Source of the DNA: Rhodoferax sp.
GTDB taxonomy: Bacteria; Pseudomonadota; Gammaproteobacteria; Burkholderiales; Burkholderiaceae_C
DNA length: 12,596 nucleotides
Reading direction: 5' to 3'
Assembly (NCBI GenBank): GCA_026785765.1
Contig: JAJAZK010000023.1
Span: 1 to 12,596, forward strand
The notes beneath the pieces were generated by a model. It was given only the letters and a program-made list of their open reading frames with translations, did not search any database and had not been told where the DNA came from. Positions within the stretch are counted from its first letter, which is position 1; every line of letters starts with the position of its first letter. The position numbers and the translations under genes were made by a program. Below are positions 1 through 6,386 of this stretch, one piece after another.

Positions 1-1211
1 CGTTGTTCCTTCGCGCGGCCTTGCATGCCGAAATAGAACTCCAGCGGGCGCCCGATGATCTTGCCCACCGTGTGGCGCGGGTTCATCGCCACATCGGCCA
101 TCTGGTAGATCATCTGCAGACCACGCAGTTGTTCCTTGCTGCGGTCGGCCAGCCGTGCCGGCAGGGTTTCGCCATTAAAAACAATGTCGCCCTGCAGCGG
201 CGGCAACAGGCCCGTGACGACCCGCGCCAGGGTCGATTTGCCGGAGCCGGACTCACCGACGATGGCCAGGGTCTGGCCACGGCTGAGCTGCACCGTCACC
301 TGGTCCAGCACCTTGACCATGCGCCCGGAATAACTGGCAGTGATATTGCGCACTTCGAGCAGGGGCTTGCTGGAGGGCAGCTGCTGATCGTGGGTGATGC
401 GGCGCACCGAAACCAGGGCCCGGGTGTATGCCTCGCGCGGGGAGTGGATGATTTGTGCGGTCGCGCCGAGTTCGATCATCTTGCCGTGGCGCAGCACCAT
501 GATGTCGTCCGACACCTGGGCCACGACGGCGAGGTCGTGGGTGATGTACAGCGCTGCCACGCCGGTGTCGCGGATTGCCTCCTTGATGGCGGCCAGCACG
601 TCGATCTGGGTCGTGACATCCAGCGCGGTGGTGGGTTCGTCGAAGACGATCAGGTCCGGCTCGGCGCACAACGCCATCGCCGTCATGGCGCGCTGCAATT
701 GCCCACCCGAGACCTGGTGCGGAAAACGCCGCCCGAAATTGTCCGGGTCCGGCAGGCCCAGCTTGCGAAACAGCGCGACGGCACGTTTTTCAGCTTGCTC
801 GCGAGTGGCCACGCCGTGGTGCAGTGTGCTTTCGATGACCTGGCCCAGCAGCCGGTGCGACGGGTTGAAGGCCGCCGCTGCCGACTGGGCCACGTACGAC
901 ACCTCCCGTCCGCGCAAGGCGCGCAAGCCACGGGCGCCGCCCTTGAGGATGTCGCGCCCGTTAAAGATCACTTCGCCGCCGGTGATGCGCACCCCACCCC
1001 GGCCATAGCCCAGCGCGGACAGGCCGATGGTCGATTTGCCCGCGCCCGACTCACCAATCAAGCCCAGCACGCGCCCCTTTTGCAGGGTCAGCGACACGCC
1101 ATCGACGATCAGGATGTCGTGCGGCTTTTCACCCGGCGGGCGCACGGTGGCCTCGATGCGCAGATTGCGCACCTGCAATACCGGCGCTTGCGTGTTGCTG
1201 GCGTCAGCCAT
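1..1211 (-). CDS. ABC transporter ATP-binding protein, two fused ATPase domains (peptide/nickel/opine family), truncated by window edge
   Basis: This protein powers import by the two permeases encoded just upstream and would sit on the cytoplasmic face of the membrane. The frame is open from ATG at 1211 to the window edge, giving 403 visible codons. The first ATPase domain is complete: Walker A GESGAGKS at residues 53-60, signature VSGGQ at 167-171, Walker B ending FDEP at 190-193, and H-loop histidine 225. After a linker near residues 265-285, a second domain begins with Walker A GESGSGKS at 319-326 and Q-loop glutamine 370. Its signature, Walker B and H-loop lie beyond the window. Fusing the DppD-like and DppF-like subunits in one chain is known in GsiA/YejF-type systems. 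The start overlaps the end of the preceding permease gene by 8 bp (ATGGCTGA), which suggests translational coupling. Substrate specificity cannot be read from the ATPase. Confidence 0.95.
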   Translation of the reverse strand, partial: MADASNTQAPVLQVRNLRIEATVRPPGEKPHDILIVDGVSLTLQKGRVLGLIGESGAGKSTIGLSALGYGRGGVRITGGEVIFNGRDILKGGARGLRALRGREVSYVAQSAAAAFNPSHRLLGQVIESTLHHGVATREQAEKRAVALFRKLGLPDPDNFGRRFPHQVSGGQLQRAMTAMALCAEPDLIVFDEPTTALDVTTQIDVLAAIKEAIRDTGVAALYITHDLAVVAQVSDDIMVLRHGKMIELGATAQIIHSPREAYTRALVSVRRITHDQQLPSSKPLLEVRNITASYSGRMVKVLDQVTVQLSRGQTLAIVGESGSGKSTLARVVTGLLPPLQGDIVFNGETLPARLADRSKEQLRGLQMIYQMADVAMNPRHTVGKIIGRPLEFYFGMQGRAKEQ

Positions 1212-2031
1212 TGCCGCGCCCGCCTTTCAGGTCGGAGGTGCGGGTCAGGATCCAGTCGGCCACCAGATTGACCGAGATTGTCAATACGCCAATGGCGGCC
1301 GCCGGAATCAGCGCTGCCGGGATGCCGAACACGATGCCTTCCTTGTTCTCGCGCACCATCGCGCCCCAATCCGCGTCTGGCGGCTGCACGCCCAGGCCCA
1401 GGAAGGACAGGCCGGAGAGAAACAACACGGCAAAGATGATGCGCAGCCCCAGCTCGGAGATCAGTGGCGTCAAAGCATTGGGCAGAATCTCCGAGAACAC
1501 GATCCAGCCCGTCTTTTCGCCGCGCAGGCGTGCCGCTTCCACAAAGTCCATCACGTTGATGTCGACCGCCACCGCGCGCGACAGGCGGAACACCCGGGTC
1601 GAGTCCAGGATGCCCAGCACCAGCACGAGAACCGTCACCGACGAGGGCAACACCGATAACACCACCAGCGCCAGGATCAGGGTCGGGATCGCCATCAGCA
1701 AATCGACACTGCGCGACAGCCACTGGTCGAGCCAGCCACCCGACACCGCAGCAACAAACCCCAGAATCGAGCCCATCGTGAACGACAGCGCAGTCGCGGC
1801 TCCGGCAATCATCAGGGTGATACGGGCGCCGTGGATCATGCGCGACAACAGGTCCCGGCCCAGGTTGTCGGTGCCCAGCCAGGCCTTTTCCGATACCGGT
1901 GCCCAGACGTCGCCAACCACTTCACCCGTGGCGTAGGGAGCAATCCAGGGCGCCAGCAAGGCCACCAGCACGATGCTGATCGTGAGGACCAGCCCGATCA
2001 GGGCCGACGGGGGGATGCGCCGCCATTCCAT
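1204..2031 (-). CDS. ABC transporter inner-membrane permease, DppC/OppC-like
   Basis: This is one half of the transmembrane channel of the importer, 275 residues. An N-terminal membrane segment (about residues 11-31) leads to the family's periplasmic motif GTDNLGRD at 53-60. Further hydrophobic segments lie at about 72-97, 111-142, 196-214 and 235-262. The cytoplasmic EAA loop that docks on the ATPase spans about 165-184, with EAARLRG and then EILP. FLGLGVQPP at 210-218 is typical of DppC-type permeases. It is slightly shorter than many DppC proteins because the N-terminus is brief. No strong Shine-Dalgarno precedes ATG 2031, and the gene starts 16 bp after the DppB-like gene, so coupled translation is likely. 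Family membership is clear. The transported compound is unknown. Confidence 0.94.
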   Translation of the reverse strand: MEWRRIPPSALIGLVLTISIVLVALLAPWIAPYATGEVVGDVWAPVSEKAWLGTDNLGRDLLSRMIHGARITLMIAGAATALSFTMGSILGFVAAVSGGWLDQWLSRSVDLLMAIPTLILALVVLSVLPSSVTVLVLVLGILDSTRVFRLSRAVAVDINVMDFVEAARLRGEKTGWIVFSEILPNALTPLISELGLRIIFAVLFLSGLSFLGLGVQPPDADWGAMVRENKEGIVFGIPAALIPAAAIGVLTISVNLVADWILTRTSDLKGGRGNG

Positions 2032-2047
2032 AAATTCTGGCAGCCGC

Positions 2048-3007
2048 TTATTTCGGATGCCGCAGGCGCGGGTTGGACATCACGCCGGCGATGTCGGCAA
2101 TGATGTTCATGCCGATGTAAACCGTGGCAAAGACCAGGCCACAGGCTTGTACCACCGGGATATCGCGGGTCGCCACATGGTCCACCAGGTACTGTCCCAT
2201 ACCGGGGTAGACAAAGATCACCTCCACCACTACCACGCCGACCACCAGGAACGCCATGTTGAGCATCACCACGTTGATGATCGGTGCCAGCGCATTGGGC
2301 AAGGCATGGCGGTAGATGATCTGCAACCCGGTCAGGCCCTTGAGTTCGGCGGTTTCGATGTAGGCCGACTGCATCACGTTGAGGATCGCCGCGCGCGTCA
2401 TGCGCATCATGTGGGCCAGCACCTCGGTGGTCAGCACCGCCACCGGCAGGATGATGGCCGCCAATCGCTCCGACAGGGGCATGCCGTCGAACACGGTGGA
2501 GACACTGGTGACCCACTGCAGTTTGACCGCGAAGAAATACATCAACACGTAGCCGACAAAAAAGGCCGGCAGCGAGGTTGACGCCAGACCGAGCCCGGAG
2601 ATCAACCGGTCGATGAAGCCGTTGCGGTAACGCACTGCGATCAGGCCCAGCAGAATCGCCAGCGGCACCGCAATCACCGCGGCACTGGCGGCCAGGAACA
2701 CGGTGTTGGAAAAGCGTTTGCCCAGTGCGGTGGAAATCTCCTGCCCGTTGGAAAGCGCTTTGCCGAAGTCTCCGGTTGCGGCATTCGACAGCCACTGCCA
2801 ATACCGCACCGTGGCCGGTTCGTTCAGGCCCATGTCGCGGCGCAGATTCGCCAGCGCTTCGGGAGTTGCGGATTGGCCCAGAATCGCCTGGGCCACGTCG
2901 CCGGGAAGGATCTGCGTGCCCGCGAAAATCAGCATCGACACGCCCAGCAGCATCAGCATGCCGAGCAGAATGCGACGCGCGATCTCCTTCAGCAGGGGTG
3001 ACGACAT
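2048..3007 (-). CDS. ABC transporter inner-membrane permease, DppB/OppB-like
   Basis: This is the partner permease of the DppC-like protein, 319 residues, normal length for the family. It opens with a basic stretch and a first membrane segment (about 12-31) ending in ILPGD at 33-37, a family hallmark. Other hydrophobic segments lie at about 103-125, 140-162, 183-200, 245-268 and 288-310. The EAA loop is at about 218-240, with the form ETAELKG then ALPNAL. FVYPGMG at 265-271 and the terminal SNPRLR are also typical of DppB. It starts 19 bp after the solute-binding protein stop. The only purine-rich stretch (AAGGG) abuts the ATG, so initiation probably relies on ribosomes arriving from upstream. 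If the upstream frameshift is real, ribosomes would stop early at 3794 and expression of this gene could fall. Confidence 0.94.
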   Translation of the reverse strand: MSSPLLKEIARRILLGMLMLLGVSMLIFAGTQILPGDVAQAILGQSATPEALANLRRDMGLNEPATVRYWQWLSNAATGDFGKALSNGQEISTALGKRFSNTVFLAASAAVIAVPLAILLGLIAVRYRNGFIDRLISGLGLASTSLPAFFVGYVLMYFFAVKLQWVTSVSTVFDGMPLSERLAAIILPVAVLTTEVLAHMMRMTRAAILNVMQSAYIETAELKGLTGLQIIYRHALPNALAPIINVVMLNMAFLVVGVVVVEVIFVYPGMGQYLVDHVATRDIPVVQACGLVFATVYIGMNIIADIAGVMSNPRLRHPK

Positions 3008-3026
3008 CCCTTGGCCGCTGCCGGGC

Positions 3027-4612
3027 TCAGGCTTCGAGCCAGCATTCCGAGGCGGCCATACCGCCCATCAGTTCGGCGTTCGGGTTCTTGATCCAGCCGC
3101 CCACTTTGAGTCCGGTGGCGTCGATGGTGTCGTTGAACATCGGCACGATCACGCCGCCCTCGTTGTGCACGATCAGCGCCATGTCCTGGTACATCTGCTT
3201 GCGTTTGGCCTGATTGAGTTCACCGCGGGCGGTGACCACCATCTTGTCGAACGCCGGGTTGAAGAAACGCGTGTCGTTCCAGTCGGCGCCGGTGATATAC
3301 GCCGTGGCCCACATCTGGTCCTGCACCGCGCGGCCACCCCAATAGGAGGTATGAAAGGGCTGCTTGTTCCAGACATTCGACCAATAACCGTCACCGGGCT
3401 CACGTTTGACCTCGATCTTGATGCCAGCCTTGGCACAGGTAGCCTGGTACAACTGGGCGGCGTCGACGGCACCCGGGAAGGCGACTTCGGATGTGCGCAG
3501 CAGGATGGTTTCGTTGTGGCCGGACTTCTTGTAATGGAAGGCCGCCTTGTCGGTATCGAACGGGCGTTGCGGCAATGCGGTGAAGAGGGGGTAACTGCCG
3601 TTGATCGGGAAGTCGTTGCCGATGGAGCCAAAACCGCGCAGCAACTTGTCGACCATCTCCTTGCGGTCCATGGCAAGTTTGAGCGCCAGACGCACATCGT
3701 TGTTGTTGAACGGCGCTGTGTTGGCGAACATATTGAACACATAGTGGCCACGTCCTGACGCGGATTGCACGGTGACACCTGGCGCCTTCTTGATCAGCTC
3801 CACCACTTTCGGGTCGACGCGGTTGATGATGTGGACGCGACCGCTTTGCAGTGCCGCGGTGCGCGCCGTGCTGTCGTTGAGCACCGTGATCTCGACCTGG
3901 TCGGCATGGCCGCGGTTTTGGTATCCCAGTAGTTCTTGAAGCGCTCGCCGATGACCCGAACACCGGGCTCAAAGGTGGCAATCCTGTATGGGCCGGTGCC
4001 GATGGCGGCCTTGGGATCGTCATTGCCGCCGTTGGGCTGGATCAGCAGGTGGTAGTCGGTGAGCAGGAAGGGAAAGTCGGCGCTGGCATCCTTCAGCGTG
4101 AAGATCACGCTGTCGCCGTCGCGGGATACGGAGTCGACGGCCCGCATGATGCCCAGTGCGCCCGACTTGGCCGTCGGGCCGCTGTGGCGGCGCATGGTTG
4201 CGACCACGTCGTCGGGCGTCATTTCCTTGCCATTGTGGAACTGCACCCCGTTGCGGATCTTGAACACCCAGGCCTTGGCGTCCGGCGAGGAGCGCCATTC
4301 GGTGGCAAGGTAAGGACGCAATTGCCCGGTGGGGGAGAGTTTCACCAGTTCTTCGCCCCACATGCGTCCGACGTGGAAGGTGAGCTGGTTCGCCGCCAGG
4401 GCCGGATCCAGGCTGTCGGTGGCCGCGCCACCCTGCAGGCCGATCTTGAGGGTGCCACCCTTGCGAGGTCCGGCTGCGTGTGCGGCCGATGCCAGCAATG
4501 CATTGGCAGCGCCGGCCGTCAGGCCGAGCGCCGCAGCGCGACCGAGAAAATCGCGCCGCGAACTGCGACCGAGTGCAACTTGTTGGCTGAGGTATTCCAG
4601 TTCCTGCGACAT
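3027..4612 (-). pseudogene. Tat-exported ABC solute-binding protein (family 5), interrupted by a frameshift
   Basis: This should be the periplasmic binding protein (SBP_bac_5, DppA/OppA superfamily) that delivers substrate to the adjacent permeases. ATG 4612 has GGAG at 4621-4624, spaced 8 nt. The N-terminus carries a twin-arginine signal: RR at residues 19-20 in SRRDFLG, an Ala-rich core, and a probable cleavage site at AHA near 44-47. The mature part starts KGGTLKIG, and family text such as FHNGKEMT and GTGPYRI follows. The frame is good to about residue 232 (NYWDTK), then reads 40 nonsense residues and stops at 3794. The rest of the protein continues in another frame from NRGHADQVEI to the stop at 3027. 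Adding one base, or removing two, in the A4 run at 3916-3919 restores one protein of about 527-528 residues, the usual family length. It is either a true broken gene or a single-base sequencing error. The reading frame is otherwise undecayed, which favours a recent or artefactual change. Confidence 0.9.
3916..3919 (-). other. Frameshift site in the solute-binding protein gene (A4 run on the coding strand)
   Basis: The coding strand reads ACC AAAA CCGCGG here. Upstream codons give NYWDTK in one frame, and downstream codons give RGHADQVEITV in the frame one base away. Family 5 binding proteins typically carry an NYW...RGH...V-E stretch at this point, so the junction can be placed to within a few bases. 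A run of five As or of two As would rejoin the halves. A homopolymer is the expected place for both replication slippage and base-calling error. Confidence 0.85.
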
Positions 4613-4679
4613 GTTTGAAACTCCAGATGGATAAACGAACGAATGAATTAATTGGCATCACGTACCATGCTGAAAACAG

Positions 4680-4707
4680 TTTACATGCCCGCACTCAACA
4701 CTGCCAA
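4680..4707 (-). promoter_or_regulatory. Possible sigma-70 promoter for the ABC importer operon
   Basis: Read on the minus strand, TTGGCA (4702-4707, five of six matches to the -35 consensus) is followed after 16 bp by TGTAAA (4680-4685, four of six matches to the -10 consensus). Transcription would begin near 4673, giving a leader of about 60 nt before ATG 4612. The match is by eye only. The spacing is one short of ideal. Confidence 0.4.
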
Positions 4708-4796
4708 GCGGGAAAGTACCAAGCATGACAGCTCGTGCGCAATCAAGACGGTGTCGCGGTTTGTCATCCCCGGGCAGGTGCCTTGCACGAAGCTGT

Positions 4797-4815
4797 TGGC
4801 ACCGGTTTGGTGCCA
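4797..4815. promoter_or_regulatory. Perfect 7-bp inverted repeat (TGGCACC-N5-GGTGCCA) upstream of the esterase gene
   Basis: TGGCACC at 4797-4803 and GGTGCCA at 4809-4815 are exact reverse complements separated by GGTTT. The element ends 14 bp before the Shine-Dalgarno of the esterase gene and lies within the divergent region shared with the importer operon. It could be a dimeric repressor operator or a 5'-leader hairpin (7-bp, GC-rich stem, 5-nt loop) near the ribosome site. It is not followed by a T-run, so it is unlikely to be a terminator. No regulator for it can be identified in the window. Confidence 0.55.
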
Positions 4816-4829
4816 GGCTCAGTCTTCGC

Positions 4830-4834
4830 AGGAG
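4830..4834 (+). promoter_or_regulatory. Shine-Dalgarno that sets the esterase start
   Basis: AGGAG sits 5 nt before ATG 4840. The reading frame is open upstream to 4735, but that extension has no family similarity and passes through the inverted repeat. The ribosome site therefore favours 4840. Confidence 0.8.
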
Positions 4835-4839
4835 CAGAT

Positions 4840-5814
4840 ATGCCCAAGGTCAATATTCGTGGTCGACTGTCCGCCGGTAGCCTGGAAGCGCTGGAACTCA
4901 GCCGCCAGCAGTACGCCAGTTTCAAGGCCAGTTCGACGGTGGCGATTGCGCTGATGCGTGAGGGGTACAACCACGAGCGCGCCTTCTGGAATGGGGTCCG
5001 GGTCGAGCTGCCGTCGGTGCGCGACATGTTTCTGGACACGGCCTTCGGGACGGTGCCGTTGCGCCTGTATCGCCCGCACCTGGGCAGCCCGATTCCGGTG
5101 CTGGTGTACGCGCACGGCGGCGGCTACATCGTGGGCAACCTGGACACGCACGACCGGATTTGCCGCCTGCTGGCGCAAAAAAGCGGCTGGGCCGTGCTGG
5201 CTATCGATTACGCGCTGGCGCCAGAAAAGAAATTTCCAGTGCAGCCCGACCAGGTGTTCGCCGTGTTGCAACATGTGGCTGCCCATGGACAGCAGTGGGG
5301 GCTCGACACGACGCGCATTGCCGTCGGCGGTGACTCGGCTGGCGCCCACCTGAGCCTGGGCGCGGCACTGGATGCCCGGGCCGCCGGTGCTCCCGGGGTC
5401 TGCGGCCAGTTGCTGTACTACGGCGGTTACGGCCTGAACGATTCGGCCTCGCGCCGCTTGTATGGTTGGGCCGACCTGGATGGCATGGGCGACGAAGACA
5501 CCGCAATGTACCAAGACGCATATATTGCCAATGCGCAGGACCGCGACCATCCGCGCAACAACCTGCTGCAGGCCGACATGGCCGGGCTGCCGCCGACCTT
5601 CATCGGGGCAGTTGCGTATGACCCCTTGCGCGACGACTCACTGGTGTTGGCCGAGTTTCTAAAGGAACGTGGCGTGCGCCACAACTTGAAGGTGTACGAA
5701 GGTGTGCTGCATGCCTTCTTGCATTATTCGCTGGTGGAGCCACTGGCCATGCAGGCAATTGACGACGGTGCGGCTTTCCTGAACACGCTCGAAGCAATCG
5801 GTCGGGAGCGGTAA
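4840..5814 (+). CDS. alpha/beta-hydrolase, HSL-type carboxylesterase
   Basis: This is a cytoplasmic esterase of the hormone-sensitive-lipase family (324 residues, no signal peptide) that would cleave small acyl esters. All key elements are present: oxyanion motif HGGG at 92-95, nucleophile Ser166 in GDSAG (164-168), acid Asp261 in DPLRDD, and His291 in GVLHAF. The N-terminal cap region (about 1-60) is typical in length. It is divergent from the ABC importer operon and converges on ridA, and shares a 227-bp control region with the importer, which suggests it acts on the imported compound or an intermediate. The start is chosen from the AGGAG at 4830-4834. HSL enzymes are often promiscuous, so the natural substrate is unknown. 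An amidase activity is possible but less likely. Confidence 0.93.
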   Translation: MPKVNIRGRLSAGSLEALELSRQQYASFKASSTVAIALMREGYNHERAFWNGVRVELPSVRDMFLDTAFGTVPLRLYRPHLGSPIPVLVYAHGGGYIVGNLDTHDRICRLLAQKSGWAVLAIDYALAPEKKFPVQPDQVFAVLQHVAAHGQQWGLDTTRIAVGGDSAGAHLSLGAALDARAAGAPGVCGQLLYYGGYGLNDSASRRLYGWADLDGMGDEDTAMYQDAYIANAQDRDHPRNNLLQADMAGLPPTFIGAVAYDPLRDDSLVLAEFLKERGVRHNLKVYEGVLHAFLHYSLVEPLAMQAIDDGAAFLNTLEAIGRER

Positions 5815-5821
5815 GGCGACT

Positions 5822-5839
5822 GGGCGGCACACGCCGTTC
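5822..5839. terminator. Weak hairpin between convergent esterase and ridA genes
   Basis: Eight bases after the esterase stop, GGGCGGC (5822-5828) can pair with GCCGTTC (5833-5839) around an ACAC loop, using two G-U pairs. No T-run follows on the + strand, so it is at best a weak terminator. The gap between the convergent genes is only 60 bp and holds nothing else I can recognise. Confidence 0.25.
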
Positions 5840-5874
5840 GTCAAACTGCTGCTTGCTTCCACTCATCCACAGTG

Positions 5875-6270
5875 TCATGCACTCACCCGTGCGGGTGGGT
5901 CGATCGCTGCATAGGCCACGATTTCGAGTTTCATGCCAGGCACCACCAGGCCGGCGATGGCCATGCTGGAGCGATTCGGATACGGGGGCTTGAAAAACTC
6001 ACGGTACACAGAGTCGATGGCTGCCATGTCGGTGATGTAAAGCATATAGATCAGCACCTGGGTCACGTCGGCGAGGGTGCCACCGGCTGCCTGCACGGCT
6101 CGCTGCAGGTTGCCAAACGTGAGGCGTGCCTGCTGCTCGATCGGGCCGGTATCGATGCTGCCGTCCTGGCGCACTGGCCCGTGCGCGGTGAACAGGATGC
6201 CACCGCCGCGCACTGCCCAGGAGAATGGTTGGGCCAATGCGGGCAGCCCGCAGTCAATCACTTCCTTCAT
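5875..6270 (-). CDS. RidA family (YjgF/YER057c/UK114) protein
   Basis: RidA proteins hydrolyse reactive enamine/imine intermediates released by PLP enzymes and amine-oxidising reactions. From ATG 6270 the product is 131 residues, the family's usual size, and MKEVIDCG aligns with the usual N-terminus. The substrate-binding arginine is present (Arg100 in PYPNRSS), as is the glutamate of the C-terminal strand (Glu116 in KLEIVAYAAI). These correspond to Arg105 and Glu120 of E. coli RidA. The N-terminal GPYxQ-like motif is altered to QPFSWAV, so this is a divergent subgroup and deaminase activity is not assured. A TTG at 6303 could extend the protein by 11 residues. Neither start has a strong ribosome site. 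It lies 116 bp downstream of the GDSL esterase gene, and a hairpin lies between them, so co-transcription is uncertain. Confidence 0.88.
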   Translation of the reverse strand: MKEVIDCGLPALAQPFSWAVRGGGILFTAHGPVRQDGSIDTGPIEQQARLTFGNLQRAVQAAGGTLADVTQVLIYMLYITDMAAIDSVYREFFKPPYPNRSSMAIAGLVVPGMKLEIVAYAAIDPPARVSA

Positions 6271-6332
6271 GGCGTTGCCCGCATGTTGTGCCGCTTCGGA
6301 CAATGCTCAAACGTTGGCAACCACCGCCACCG

Positions 6333-6372
6333 CCGAGACTTCAGGAAAGACGCGCGCTGGCGTCCAACTCGG
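6333..6372 (-). terminator. Nested hairpin after the GDSL esterase gene
   Basis: On the minus strand, 22 nt after the inner arm of the gene end, GACGC pairs with GCGTC (6360-6364 and 6349-6353, 6-nt loop). An outer CCGAG/CTCGG pair (6368-6372 and 6333-6337) brackets it. Only TTTCC follows the inner stem, so any termination would be inefficient. This might partly separate the esterase from ridA. Confidence 0.3.
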
Positions 6373-6386
6373 AACCGGTGCAGCGG

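Noticed and set aside
3..1271. Long plus-strand open frame (422 codons) over the ATPase gene
   Set aside because: It is antisense to a complete ATPase reading frame with all Walker and signature motifs, and shows no family features. Long antisense frames are expected at this GC content.
2703..3758. Plus-strand open frame of 351 codons across the permease/binding-protein junction
   Set aside because: It spans two clearly identified minus-strand genes, has no recognisable domain, and its composition mirrors the complementary codons.
3027..3884. C-terminal half of the binding protein as a separate gene starting at GTG 3884
   Set aside because: It begins in the middle of a conserved domain without a signal peptide or ribosome site, and the frame stays family-like upstream of that codon. 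A frameshifted single gene explains it better.
4735..4839. 35-residue N-terminal extension of the esterase
   Set aside because: There is no ribosome site for the upstream start, the residues do not look like the family, and AGGAG directly precedes ATG 4840.
5884..5897. CACCCGTGCGGGTG palindrome near the ridA 3' end
   Set aside because: It lies inside the coding end of ridA with no usable loop or T-run. A short GC palindrome is expected by chance here.
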